A stretch of 64,000 bases of DNA from assembly GCA_018266295.1 (NCBI GenBank), contig JAFEAQ010000022.1, positions 1 to 64,000 on the forward strand. Reading direction: 5' to 3'. The translations under genes and the position numbers were made by a program. The DNA is from Bdellovibrionales bacterium (lineage in GTDB: Bacteria > Bdellovibrionota > Bdellovibrionia > Bdellovibrionales > Bdellovibrionaceae). Below are positions 1 through 9,275 of this stretch, in pieces; the stretch's first letter is position 1; each line of letters opens with the position of its first letter. The notes below the pieces were generated by a model. That model did no database searches, had not been told where the DNA came from, and saw only the letters and a list, made by a program, of their open reading frames with translations.

Positions 1-471
1 AGAAGGTTTTCTATCTGTCGTTTGGGTATCTTTTGATAGCTTCAAGGTTGTTTGAGCTGAGATTTGCTGACCTGTAATCTTATACCCACGGCGAGCGTTG
101 GTGATTTTTCTTGCGATTAGTGAGGTCACAGATCTTAGGAAGTTCTGAAAGCCCTCGCGGTACTTGAATTTAAGCTTGATGTGAAGGTGATTCCCGACAT
201 TGACGACTTCTGCGATCTGTACACCCCATTTTTTTGATTTGGATTTAAGGATTTCGCGGATGATTTGTTGATTCTTTGGAGTGAGGAAGTTCCATGGGCC
301 TTTTGCTTTTTCTGACTTAAGGGTGAGGTGAATCCATTTCTTTTCTGAAAGTGGACGGTATTCTTTACGGCGACCTTTTGATTCTATTCCCCCATGAGTG
401 GTTCTTCCGTACTTATGTTTTGTAGCACCAGAGTCATGATAATCAAAAAGTGGGGAGGTGGATTTCTTCAT
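1..471 (-). mobile_element. Y1 HUH (REP-associated) transposase, left copy, cut by window edge
   Basis: An open frame of 157 codons starts with ATG at 471 and runs off the left edge, so the C-terminal part with the catalytic tyrosine is not visible. The HUH metal-binding motif is seen as NHLHIK, preceded by GVQIAEVVNVG, as in single-strand DNA transposases of the IS200/RAYT kind. It is nearly identical to the protein at 29677-30330 over the first ~130 residues, with a few substitutions (for example GATKHK against GTTKRK). The two diverge abruptly after ISAQT, where this copy reads TLKLSKDTQ instead of NSMQGKAN. These enzymes nick and join single-stranded hairpin ends; activity here is inferred from family. 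Confidence 0.75.
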
Positions 472-965
472 TCACGGGCAATATAATAATTTGTTGATAT
501 GGGGTCAATGGATTTAGTGCTAAGTAAATGATTTATAAGAAGATTTAAGATTTCTACTTCTCTCTATTCTTTCTTCTCTCTACGTAATTATTTGAATTCA
601 TCAGCTCCTTAAGAGGCATGTTGAGAGTTTCAATTTTTCCGTGATGTGCGATGAGACTTGCGTGCTCGCCCAGTCGCTTACTTTGCGTGGGCCATCCGTC
701 CGTGAGAACGGGGCTGTCCGACCATCGTGGTCGGCCAGGCGAGGTTAGTTGGGGCGATTTAGATATTTTTTGGGATCGGTGAAAAGGTACCAGGTCGCTT
801 TTCCGGATCAGATCTTGTTGGTTTGATGTGAGCTTGGTTTGGGATTCATTCCTTGCGCCTGCCTAGGTGTCGTGGCTCAAAGACGTGGGTTGCTATTTAT
901 TCGGTCTGATCAGCCGAAGGCTCACTGAGAGCCGTTAGGCGATGCTCGGTGTGAGCTTCTGCTAC
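472..965 (-). repeat. Conserved non-coding leader of the left transposase cassette
   Basis: No credible gene is present between the transposase start and the helicase stop at 996. On the minus strand this stretch matches about 29090-29676 over most of its length, including an AT-rich purine/pyrimidine tract next to the transposase, a segment with the 7-bp stem hairpin CCGACCATCGTGGTCGG at 718-734, and an outer segment ending at the GCCTAACGGCTC motif (930-941). Similarity fades around 960. The outer end also holds two small stems in this copy (GGCTC/GAGCC and AGCC/GGCT) that are broken in the right copy. It may be a transposase recognition region, a structured RNA, or both. Confidence 0.65.
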
Positions 966-995
966 CTTTTCGAGGAAGATTTGCGGGCGGCGGGG

Positions 996-3900
996 CTACT
1001 TCAGGCCGAGGAGGAGGTCGAAGTCTGCTTTGCTGAGGGCGTTGCTGCCCGGGCCGACTTCGGTTTCTTTTTCGGTGTTCGTGAACAAAACTTGGAATTT
1101 GCGATCCTTGCGGTCCTTCAAGAGCTCAATCTTTTCTTCGAGCGATTCATGCATGATGTATCTAAACACCTGGACGGCTTTGCTTTGACCAATACGATGC
1201 GCGCGATCCGTCGCCTGATTTTCAACCGACGGATTCCACCAAGGCTCGAGATGGAAAACATAGCTCGCCTTCGTAAGGTTCAAACCCACACCGCCCGTTT
1301 TGAGCGTCATCACAAGGACCGCTCCCCCCGGAGTTTTATTAAACTGCTGCAAGATCGTCTGACGCTGCTTCGTCGGAATCCCACCATGCAAAGCAAATAC
1401 CGGAATGCCGGCGGCTTTCATGAGAGCCACAGTGCGCTCCAGAGTTTGCAAGAACTGAGTAAACACCAAAGCGCTTTCCCCCGACTCAACAATCTCAGTG
1501 ACTGAATCCATCAAGGTCTCAAGCTTGGGCGGAACTTTTTCGTATTTCACATTCGGTAACGCCGCCGGGTCCGAACACGCCTGCCGCAATCTCAATAATG
1601 CCGTCAACATCTGCAATTGCACACTGGCTTCGCCTTGAGCGGCCATAGTTTCCTGAACGCGCTGATTGTAAGAAAGCGCAATGTCACGATAGATCGACTT
1701 TTGCCGCTCTTCGAAAGCGATACTGACCTTGGTTTCTTGCTTTTCAGGCAACTGATCGAGAATTTCTTTTTTTGTACGACGAAGCATGAGTGGTTTGATT
1801 TTGAGCTTCAAATCATCCATCTCTTCACGCGTGACCATTTCGCTATTGACGAACTGGCGGCGGAAATCGTCGATCTTGCCAAGGCTCCCAGGCACGAGTA
1901 AGTCCACCAAAGAATAGAACTCGCCATAGTGATTTTCCATGGGCGTTCCGGTCAGACAAATCTTAAACTGTGCCGTCAGCGCACGGGCACTGCTCGTGCG
2001 TTTGGTAGTGATATTTTTTAAATTCTGAGCTTCATCAAAAATCAGAACTTTCCATTTGTACTGATTCAGGAAGCTCTCATGCTCCATCAAAAGTCCATAG
2101 GTCGTGATCACCACAATTTGTTCTTTGTGTTCAAGACGGCGGCCAATGCGGCCCATTTCTTTATTCGAGAAAACTTCCAGTGGAATTTCCGGCGTGAACT
2201 TTTCCACTTCTGATTGCCAGTTAAAGATCAAAGATGATGGAACGACGATCAGCACCTGCCCCATCTCGCCCTTCTCACGCAGATCATCAAGAAACGCCAG
2301 CGTCTGCAGAGTCTTACCCAAACCCATATCATCGGCGAGAAGCGCCCCTAAACGGAGCTGATAAAGATCCTGCAGCCATAAAATGCCACGCGACTGGTAA
2401 GGTTTTAACTCCGCCTTCATCGAAGACGGTAATGTTAACAACCGGCTTGCGCCCCCAAGACTGTCATAGAATTTGCAAAGCTTATCCCACTCTTCATCGC
2501 CGCGAATTCCAACACCCGAAGCGCGAAGGGCCAATAACTCCAAAGTCTGATGGCGCGGCAGATGATAAACCTTATCACCGGCTTTGCGCTTGGAGTTTTC
2601 CACTTTGCCTTTTTGCAGTTTCTGCCAGAAGTTTTCAAGACGACGCAAAGACGGCATCTGTTTTTGCGGTACCAGGAAAAGCCTTCCTTCGTACTCAATC
2701 ACGCCGCCCGCACCAAGACTCAGGAATTTATCCGGGTCAACTTCTTCCCCACGCAGGAAGAATTTAGGATTCAGCTCAAACCAGTTAAAGTTCTTTTGCT
2801 CGCCCTCGACCTGCAATAAGAAATCGACATGGAATTCATCATCCTGCAGTTCCTGTAAAGGCTGATCCTTATAGTAAATGCGATAGCCATGTGGAATCAC
2901 GGACTGCAAAGACTCCAGCGCTGTGTGCACGCCGCCCGCCTTCTTTTCGCCTTCCGCCGCCGGGAAATGGAAACTCACTTCATTCCACGGCTGACCCTCA
3001 TCGGATTCTTGATTAGAAATCTTAGATAGCAACGACGTGCGTGACTTTTTAAAGACCTCGCCACCCGTGACGAGGGCCATCTTTTTCAGGATCTCATACA
3101 AAAGACGGAACTCACGTTCAATCACGCCCTCAAGAATAACTTCGCCATACTCTGAGTAAAAAGCTTCGCTATTATTCAGCGCTTTAAATGTCAGTTGCAC
3201 GAAATCTTCAAAGCACGCAAGCACTGGACGAGAGCAAAGCTCCGTCAGCGCCAGGTCTTTGACAAAAACACCGCCTTGGCCCGCAATCAACAAACTCTGC
3301 ACACGTGGATGCAAAGAGAAAAACAAATCTTCTTTCTTTACAACAGAGCCATCCGTCAGATGACCGTCAAAATGCAAAGACAGAGTTTCCAGCAAAACAT
3401 ATTGAAGAATGCCCAAGTGTTTGAGCATCTTCATATCCCACTCGCGCTTGGTCCGAATGCGGGTCGCAAGATCTTTCGCGTCCACGTTCAATAAGTAAGG
3501 TAACCCCTGAGACAAGGCTTTGAGATAGAGAACCGTCTTCGTGGACCAGCCACGACGAACAAGATCCTTTTGCCCGTTCACGCGCGCCTGATGCTGGATA
3601 TAGAAACTGCCGTTTTCCTGCAGACGGATTTCCGTTAAACTCTGATGCGGCTGAAGCGTGCGGCTTTCGCCGTCGATCTTCACCGGAATGGCGCGTGTGC
3701 GCAGATAGCGGAGCAAAGTTTTGACTTCGAGTTCGCCGGTCAAATCCACAGTCGGCATCTGACGCTCGGTTAAGACGAGATCTTCGGAAATTCCAGAAAG
3801 TGTTTCTTGCAGCTGACTGAACTCACGCATCCACGGATGCACGAGCACCACTCCATCGACAGGATCAACGGCAAAAGACTCGTAAAAATTGAATGGCCGT

Positions 3901-5051
3901 TTGCGGAAGCTCATAAGCTTAAATTCCGCTTCAAGCTCTTTGCGTTCGCGGAAATCCACCCGCCAGTCGACTTCATTCACCGGATCAAATTCCACCGATT
4001 GAATTTTCATCGCTTTCTGAGCCGGGCTCTTTGCTTGCAAATAGAGGTCTATTTTACGGCGATTGTGATAATTCACGACATTCGCTAAAAGCGCCTGCAT
4101 GATCTCTTCAAGTTCATGCAACGCCTGGCTGATGAATCCCGCACCGGCCTGCTGAATCAACGGCCACTGCACAAAGACCGAAGTCGGAAGCTTCGCCTGT
4201 GGCAACAACTCACCAGGCACCATGCGCTGCAGAGGATGACGTAAAATTTCGCGCGCACTGATCTGTTGGCCGTTACTGAAGTTGTAACGGATCATATCGG
4301 CCATGCGGTTTTGTTTATTCACTTCATTAAAATAATGTTCAGAGTACGCCGTGAGTTTTTTGCGAAAGACTTCTGGCAAATTCCACAGGCGTGGCGAAAG
4401 AAGCTCTTTGCCTTTTTCGACTTCAATCAGTTTGTACTTGGCAAAATGCACATCGAGCAACTCACCCAGCATCGGGCCTTTTAAAAGCGGTTGTTCATCC
4501 AGGACAAGACTCAAAGACTCCAACAACACACCCACCGTAGAGGGATCGTTATAACGAGGATTATCAAACGCGCCGAGGAAATCAGGCCCTTTGATTTCCC
4601 CCGCAAGGAGTTTCAAATCCGGGTGCTGAATATCCTCAGCCTCCATGGTGGTTGCCTGCCACAAAAGAATAAAACTCGCCCACTGGTGCGGGCACGTCGT
4701 TGCCGAGCGGCCGTTTTCTACACACTGAGAGCAAGAGAAGTTCAGGATTCCCTGGGGTTTTTCTTCCACAATCCGGACCGTGGCTTTGCGTTCGGCGTTC
4801 CAGAAGAAAATCAAGGTCATGATTCCAGGCTCGACACTTTTTAGTTCATAGCCTTCGAAAGCACCCCCCTCGATGAGTTTGAGTGCCTCCTCATAAGGCA
4901 TGCGCTCGCCCAAGGGCACCCGTTCGCTCGGGTCCTTCAGATGGGAAACGCCTTGTAAAGTCATTGGAATCAGAAACAATTTAAGCCCTTCAGGCCTTGT
5001 CAGAAGCCATCCGGTAGAATGCCCAAAGAGGGTCTCAAAGTCACGCGCCAT
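996..5051 (-). CDS. SNF2-family helicase/ATPase with N-terminal SWIM zinc finger
   Basis: A 1351-residue SNF2 (Rad54-like, superfamily 2) double-stranded DNA translocase. Near the N-terminus C107, C110, C120 and H122 form a SWIM-type zinc finger (CxxC...CxH). A long middle region of about 750 residues is less recognisable. The motor has Walker A DDMGLGKT with K913, a DEAQ box at about 1006-1009, and in the second lobe ALHGGIPTKQRQ, TLKTGGVGLNLT and the arginine-finger motif ATDRAHRIGQ. Bacterial proteins with this layout (SWIM, middle domain, SNF2) are widespread, but their role in transcription or DNA repair is mostly unproved. It has its own promoter region, divergent from the next gene. 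The stop lies about 30 bp from the left transposase cassette. Confidence 0.93.
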   Translation of the reverse strand: MARDFETLFGHSTGWLLTRPEGLKLFLIPMTLQGVSHLKDPSERVPLGERMPYEEALKLIEGGAFEGYELKSVEPGIMTLIFFWNAERKATVRIVEEKPQGILNFSCSQCVENGRSATTCPHQWASFILLWQATTMEAEDIQHPDLKLLAGEIKGPDFLGAFDNPRYNDPSTVGVLLESLSLVLDEQPLLKGPMLGELLDVHFAKYKLIEVEKGKELLSPRLWNLPEVFRKKLTAYSEHYFNEVNKQNRMADMIRYNFSNGQQISAREILRHPLQRMVPGELLPQAKLPTSVFVQWPLIQQAGAGFISQALHELEEIMQALLANVVNYHNRRKIDLYLQAKSPAQKAMKIQSVEFDPVNEVDWRVDFRERKELEAEFKLMSFRKRPFNFYESFAVDPVDGVVLVHPWMREFSQLQETLSGISEDLVLTERQMPTVDLTGELEVKTLLRYLRTRAIPVKIDGESRTLQPHQSLTEIRLQENGSFYIQHQARVNGQKDLVRRGWSTKTVLYLKALSQGLPYLLNVDAKDLATRIRTKREWDMKMLKHLGILQYVLLETLSLHFDGHLTDGSVVKKEDLFFSLHPRVQSLLIAGQGGVFVKDLALTELCSRPVLACFEDFVQLTFKALNNSEAFYSEYGEVILEGVIEREFRLLYEILKKMALVTGGEVFKKSRTSLLSKISNQESDEGQPWNEVSFHFPAAEGEKKAGGVHTALESLQSVIPHGYRIYYKDQPLQELQDDEFHVDFLLQVEGEQKNFNWFELNPKFFLRGEEVDPDKFLSLGAGGVIEYEGRLFLVPQKQMPSLRRLENFWQKLQKGKVENSKRKAGDKVYHLPRHQTLELLALRASGVGIRGDEEWDKLCKFYDSLGGASRLLTLPSSMKAELKPYQSRGILWLQDLYQLRLGALLADDMGLGKTLQTLAFLDDLREKGEMGQVLIVVPSSLIFNWQSEVEKFTPEIPLEVFSNKEMGRIGRRLEHKEQIVVITTYGLLMEHESFLNQYKWKVLIFDEAQNLKNITTKRTSSARALTAQFKICLTGTPMENHYGEFYSLVDLLVPGSLGKIDDFRRQFVNSEMVTREEMDDLKLKIKPLMLRRTKKEILDQLPEKQETKVSIAFEERQKSIYRDIALSYNQRVQETMAAQGEASVQLQMLTALLRLRQACSDPAALPNVKYEKVPPKLETLMDSVTEIVESGESALVFTQFLQTLERTVALMKAAGIPVFALHGGIPTKQRQTILQQFNKTPGGAVLVMTLKTGGVGLNLTKASYVFHLEPWWNPSVENQATDRAHRIGQSKAVQVFRYIMHESLEEKIELLKDRKDRKFQVLFTNTEKETEVGPGSNALSKADFDLLLGLK

Positions 5052-5230
5052 TTACAGACTAAAGACATATCTGATTACGGACCTGAGACCGTTTCTAAGG
5101 AGTCTTGAGGCGCCACAGAAAGAAACGTTCGATTTACAGACGTTGGGGAAGCCTATTTACTTTAAAAATCAGCAGCTTATGCCGTTAGTAAAGGTATATG
5201 GACCACGCAAGGGTTGAATCTTCCAAGACT

Positions 5231-6538
5231 ATGCTGATTTTAAAGGCGCAAACTTATAGTTTGGCGGCGACGGAAGTTTTCTTGCGCAATCGCGGTTGGA
5301 AGCTTTTTATTACAACCGACGTCAAAGAAGCTTTGCTAAAGCTTGTCGAGCAAAAATTTACATACGTTCTTCTCAGCGTCGATCATCCGAATAAGAAAAA
5401 CTCTCTCTTGCCACAGCTGATCCGTCACAAGTTTTCAACAGTGGTGATGTGCTATTCAGAAAACTCATCGACTCTGTCTTACAACCGCCTGAACGCTTCT
5501 GACAGCGAATACAAAATCTATGCACCGGTGACGGGCCCTGCCGTTGAGCGCTCCATCACCAAGTACTTGCGTGACTTGCAAACCCGCAGCTTGCTCACGA
5601 TTAAACCCGAGGCCACTGAGTCCCTGCTCTATCGTCAGCCCCATGAAGAGCCGCGCGTAGAATCGGTCGGCGTGTTCGTTAAAGGCAAAGGGCGTTCGCG
5701 TGATTTTGGCTCCGTCACGGCAAAAGGCCGAAACTTCAACGACATCGAAGGCCGCATCCGCAATGAGCCCCGCAAAGATCCCGAGTTCCAACAGCGCCAC
5801 TTTTCGCAGAGGAAGAAACGCAGTGATGCTCTGGATACCATCATCGCGCGCGGTTCGCAGCTATCATTGCTAGAGAATGTGGACTTCCAGGATGGTATTA
5901 TTGAGCATCCGGTTGAGTCCACCATCAATTCCGGTTGCATCATCGTCGAATCCGAACGCTTTTCAGGCTATCTCGTCACGGCCATGGGCCACAACGAGCA
6001 AATCAGTGAAGAGTTCCTCACCGGCGTAAAGAAGAAGCTCTTTAAATACCTCAAAGACAACGGCGAGCACCTCACCGAGAGCGAAGCCTTGGATATTAAA
6101 TTAAAACCCGTGGCGTTTGAGCCTTGGGCCCTTGAGTACGCGGACTTCTTAAGAACATCCGTGCACAAAGGCGATGAGGTGGCAATTGCCTTCTTCCCTC
6201 GCCGCCCGGTGCATGTGACTTTAGAAAATTCAGTCCACAAAGACATGGCGACGATTCACCTCAAAGATCTTAAAGGCGATCGCCAAGTGAATTTCGATTT
6301 GTATTTATACTTAGCTACGAACAAGAAATACGTGCTTTACACGCCTCAAGGAGGCGTTTTCTATCAAAAGCAACTGGATCGTTTGAAACAACAGGGAGTG
6401 ACTCATATGCACATCCCGAAGACAGCCACAGACGCGGTGGCAAAGTACAATGCTCAGAACTACTTAAATGACCTCGTCGATGCCTTTGACCAGAGCGAGT
6501 ATGCCACTCCGGCCAAAGCACCTGATAAAAGCGCCTAA
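5231..6538 (+). CDS. Receiver-like protein with C-terminal domain as found before HD-GYP proteins
   Basis: Residues 1-115 have the alternating pattern of a response-regulator receiver (MLILKAQTYSLAATEVFL, then VLLSVDHP), but the acidic pair near the N-terminus is absent, so it looks like a pseudo-receiver. The middle is charged and linker-like. The last ~110 residues (FDLYLYLATNKKYVLYTP and RLKQQGVTHMHIPK) resemble the N-terminal domain often placed before HD-GYP phosphodiesterases, but no HD-GYP domain follows. An upstream ATG at 5198 would add 11 residues; 5231 is preferred because the receiver-like strand begins there, although neither start has a strong ribosome binding site. The exact function is unknown. 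Confidence 0.7.
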   Translation: MLILKAQTYSLAATEVFLRNRGWKLFITTDVKEALLKLVEQKFTYVLLSVDHPNKKNSLLPQLIRHKFSTVVMCYSENSSTLSYNRLNASDSEYKIYAPVTGPAVERSITKYLRDLQTRSLLTIKPEATESLLYRQPHEEPRVESVGVFVKGKGRSRDFGSVTAKGRNFNDIEGRIRNEPRKDPEFQQRHFSQRKKRSDALDTIIARGSQLSLLENVDFQDGIIEHPVESTINSGCIIVESERFSGYLVTAMGHNEQISEEFLTGVKKKLFKYLKDNGEHLTESEALDIKLKPVAFEPWALEYADFLRTSVHKGDEVAIAFFPRRPVHVTLENSVHKDMATIHLKDLKGDRQVNFDLYLYLATNKKYVLYTPQGGVFYQKQLDRLKQQGVTHMHIPKTATDAVAKYNAQNYLNDLVDAFDQSEYATPAKAPDKSA

Positions 6539-6539
6539 A

Positions 6540-7313
6540 TTACTGCACGCCTAAATCTTTAATCACGCCATCCACCCACTCACGGTATGCATTGATGCGC
6601 GTATAAACCCCGTCTTTATCGCAATTCCCGGCACCACGGCTGGTAACACCCCAATAGAGCAACTCACCGTTGACTTGAACAAACGCCGGACCGCCAGAGT
6701 CGATATTGCAAGTACCTGAACGGCGCTCATCGGTTTGCACTTCAGTGTCTGAGAATTTGATATCCTTAATTGGCGACTGCGTCTTTCTGAGGGTTCCATC
6801 ACCCTTTTGGCTGCGGCCGTTGGTCACACCGTATCCAGCGAAAGTCACCATCGTGCCGTTTTGCAAAGCAGAGTCGTCATTTAAGAATTTTGCCGGAGTA
6901 TAACCCGCCGGAGCTTCACCCTCGAACTCAACGATCATCAGGTCTTTCCAGTTTTCACGAGGACTTCCCATGGCTTTTTCATGGCCCGGGATCAAACGGT
7001 AGTTCGTCACTTGGTGACGCTCAACCTGATCGAGGGTGCCTTCAGAAACCTCAAGACCGAAAGCAACATACATTGCCTCGCCTTTGGTTTCACAGTGAGC
7101 GGCTGTCAACACCAGGTTCTTTGCGATCAAAGTACCTGTGCAGTTTTCCCATTTATTGTCGGTGATAGCGACTAAGTGCTTCGCAATTGGATCACTGGAT
7201 TGAACTGGCTGACCATTAATAATGCCGGCGCTGAATTCGCCGGAAATAGAATTTTTTGGTTGAGAACACGCCCCAACAACGAACAAAGATGCAAGAACAA
7301 CAACGATTTTCAT
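6540..7313 (-). CDS. Trypsin-like serine protease, predicted lipoprotein
   Basis: A 257-residue S1 family protease. The N-terminus is a lipoprotein signal with lipobox VGAC (C16). IINGQPV near residue 31 matches the IVGG-type N-terminus exposed on zymogen activation. The catalytic triad is H73 in LTAAHC, D124 in KDLMIVEF and S206 in NIDSGGPAF, where the usual GDSGGP has Ile in place of the first Gly. Cysteines at 58, 74, 202 and 231 could pair. It is expected on the outer membrane or released, digesting protein substrates. The gene stands alone on its strand and converges with the receiver-like gene (stops 1 bp apart). Confidence 0.92.
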   Translation of the reverse strand: MKIVVVLASLFVVGACSQPKNSISGEFSAGIINGQPVQSSDPIAKHLVAITDNKWENCTGTLIAKNLVLTAAHCETKGEAMYVAFGLEVSEGTLDQVERHQVTNYRLIPGHEKAMGSPRENWKDLMIVEFEGEAPAGYTPAKFLNDDSALQNGTMVTFAGYGVTNGRSQKGDGTLRKTQSPIKDIKFSDTEVQTDERRSGTCNIDSGGPAFVQVNGELLYWGVTSRGAGNCDKDGVYTRINAYREWVDGVIKDLGVQ

Positions 7314-7449
7314 CGATCCCCTCAGCTTGAAAATTGGAATTTGTAAGGGGCCTATTAATCAGCTATCGGCCCAAGATTCAAGCCGATTATTTCATAAGAA
7401 AATTATTCAATGCTTAGAGTCGACCGTCGACCCAAGGGTCGCGAGTTTT

Positions 7450-8397
7450 TTAGCGTCGTAAGATTTTGAGACTCGAGATCGCCGCCATCAGAACTTCAGG
7501 CTGCCAGATGGCGACTTCGACGTAGTTGTATTCAAGGCCAGCGTAAGACTCCATGAGATCCGAGAGCTCGAAGGTGAGCTCAACCACTCGGCCTTCGCCA
7601 CCCCAGAGTTTTGCGGCCTCTTTGCTCGGAGAAAAAAACACGGCGTCCTTGCGGGCGGTAAAGAGTTGGTTAAGAACTTCCGTGTCGCCTTTTTTGAGTC
7701 TGGCAAAAAGCTCTGCCTGCTCCGCACTCAAGCCGCGATAGAGCTTCACACGATGACCATCGGCCATCAGAAACGGCGTCAGCAAAGGCTTCACCGTGCC
7801 GCCTCGGCGTTCTTGATAGGTGCCACTTTCTGGATGCCACTCAAACCAGGTTTCGGTTTTTGCGATGTCGGCGGTTCTGACTTTGGAGTCATAAACAACC
7901 ACCTTCTGCTGGCGGAAGTTTCCTTCTGCAAACATGTTGTAGTGGAAAAACCCCACGCCCCCGGCCATGAGGCTCATTTTATTCCCGAGATACGTCGGCG
8001 CCGTTTTGCTATCTTCGATTCGTTGGGCAAAATTATAAACAGGATTTGCCAGAATCCCGATCTCTTCCTGCCTCCAGTTCGGCTCATAAAAATACTTGGA
8101 TTCCGCTGGCTTCTGTAAGAGACCCGTTAAAGCCGCCACCACATGATGCATATTCGGGACGGAATGAGGAACCGGAAAGACCTGCCCACAGAGTTCCGCT
8201 GAAGCCCAAACCGGGCCTGCCAAAACCAGCACCAAAAGCCCGCTCAGCAGGCCTCGAACAAGATGGATGGTGATGGGCGAACGATACTTTTCCACTCTTT
8301 CATGATTAGCAAATGCCTGGCCTGGGATTTTCTGTTCCCAAAGAATTGCTTCCAGATAAAAGGCATTATATTGAATGCCACGAAAAGTGGCGGTCAC
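7450..8397 (-). CDS. Secreted protein with possible ADP-ribosyltransferase-like fold
   Basis: I do not recognise the family. The frame opens with GTG at 8397, but a hydrophobic signal-like stretch (GLLSGLLVLVLAGPVWASA) lies at residues 49-67, so translation probably begins further in, for example at the GTG of residue 35. The C-terminal 100 residues have spacing like R-S-E class ADP-ribosyltransferases: R221 in KLYRGLS, S256/S258 in FFSPS followed by EAAKLWGG, and E294 in YNYVEVAIW. This is a by-eye resemblance only. C70 is the only cysteine of the predicted mature part. If correct it would be an exported enzyme modifying prey or host proteins; otherwise it is a hypothetical exported protein. 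Confidence 0.6.
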   Translation of the reverse strand: MTATFRGIQYNAFYLEAILWEQKIPGQAFANHERVEKYRSPITIHLVRGLLSGLLVLVLAGPVWASAELCGQVFPVPHSVPNMHHVVAALTGLLQKPAESKYFYEPNWRQEEIGILANPVYNFAQRIEDSKTAPTYLGNKMSLMAGGVGFFHYNMFAEGNFRQQKVVVYDSKVRTADIAKTETWFEWHPESGTYQERRGGTVKPLLTPFLMADGHRVKLYRGLSAEQAELFARLKKGDTEVLNQLFTARKDAVFFSPSKEAAKLWGGEGRVVELTFELSDLMESYAGLEYNYVEVAIWQPEVLMAAISSLKILRR

Positions 8398-8471
8398 TGT
8401 CTAAAACACCAACACCAGGTCAAAATATTTTGAATTGACCCCCTAGAGCCGGTCCCCGAGGATAGACACCA

Positions 8472-9209
8472 ATGAAGCTCTTACTGCCCTTGCTATTGTT
8501 GTTTACTCAAGCCTCTGTTGCGGCCCCTGCCGTGGTGGCGCCGAAATCCTTTGAAGCCTATTCCGGCATGACCGAGGACTTTCCTCCATTTAACTACACC
8601 GAAGACGGCAAAGTCGTTGGCTACTCCACTGAGGTGATTGAGCTGGCTTTCGTCAAAGCGGGCCTCAAAACCAACTTCACTCTGTGGCCGTGGCTGCGAG
8701 CCTTTAACCAGGCAAAGGACACTCCAGGACACTATGTTTTTTCAACCTCCCGCTCGGCAGAGCGCGAGAAGCTCTTTAAATGGGTCGGCCCCATCACTCG
8801 CGATAGTGTCTACTTAATGGTTCTCAAAGACTCGCCAATCAAAGAGGTCTCAGACTTTAAGGCTCTGAAAAAGTATTCCGTTTCTGGCCAGCTCGGCGAT
8901 CAGCCGGTGGTGTTTTTGCAGCAAAATGGCTTTGATGTTTTCATCAGTGCCGACGAAGAAGCCCGCATGAAAATGTTCAAAGATAAAAAGATGGACATGG
9001 ACATCATGACCGCGGCCTCGCAAGAAACTTACGAGAAAAACTGGAACCTCAAATACCGCCGGGTTGCCTTCCTTTACGATACCGAATACTGGGCTGCCTT
9101 CAACCGCGCAACCCCCGACAGCGTCATCAACAAACTCAACAAAGCCATCACCGAACTCCGCACCAACGGCACCCTCGAAAAGCTCGCTATTAAATACAAA
9201 GCCAAATAA
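8472..9209 (+). CDS. Periplasmic solute-binding protein, family 3
   Basis: A 245-residue protein with a cleavable signal peptide (MKLLLPLLLLFTQASVAAPA). The mature part follows the bacterial extracellular solute-binding family 3 pattern: FPPFNYTEDGKVVGYSTEVIE at the start of lobe 1, then an arginine-containing STSRSAEREKLFKWVGP segment, and LNKAITELRTNGTLEKLA at the C-terminus. Such proteins bind amino acids or similar polar solutes in the periplasm. No ABC permease or ATPase is adjacent, so it may serve a transporter elsewhere or act as a sensor. A second orphan protein of this type lies at 43724-44503. Confidence 0.88.
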   Translation: MKLLLPLLLLFTQASVAAPAVVAPKSFEAYSGMTEDFPPFNYTEDGKVVGYSTEVIELAFVKAGLKTNFTLWPWLRAFNQAKDTPGHYVFSTSRSAEREKLFKWVGPITRDSVYLMVLKDSPIKEVSDFKALKKYSVSGQLGDQPVVFLQQNGFDVFISADEEARMKMFKDKKMDMDIMTAASQETYEKNWNLKYRRVAFLYDTEYWAAFNRATPDSVINKLNKAITELRTNGTLEKLAIKYKAK

Positions 9210-9224
9210 TCGGCCCAGCTGAAA

Positions 9225-9260
9225 ATAAAAAAGGGGGCGGTTTCCCGTCCCCTCGTTTTC
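9225..9260. terminator. Bidirectional terminator between convergent genes
   Basis: A GGGGCGG/CCCGTCCCC-like stem with a short loop has an A-rich run on the left (AAAATAAAAAA) and a T-rich stretch on the right (CGTTTTCT). It sits between the converging stops at 9209 and 9276, so it can end transcription from both sides. Confidence 0.7.
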
Positions 9261-9275
9261 TCAGTCCTTTTGGAC

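Noticed and set aside
942-1505. 187-codon plus-strand frame
   Set aside because: Lies antisense inside the clear SNF2 helicase C-terminal motifs.
7428-7450. Hairpin CGACCC-AA-GGGTCG followed by T-run on the plus strand
   Set aside because: The loop is only two bases, and no plus-strand gene precedes it; terminator function is doubtful.
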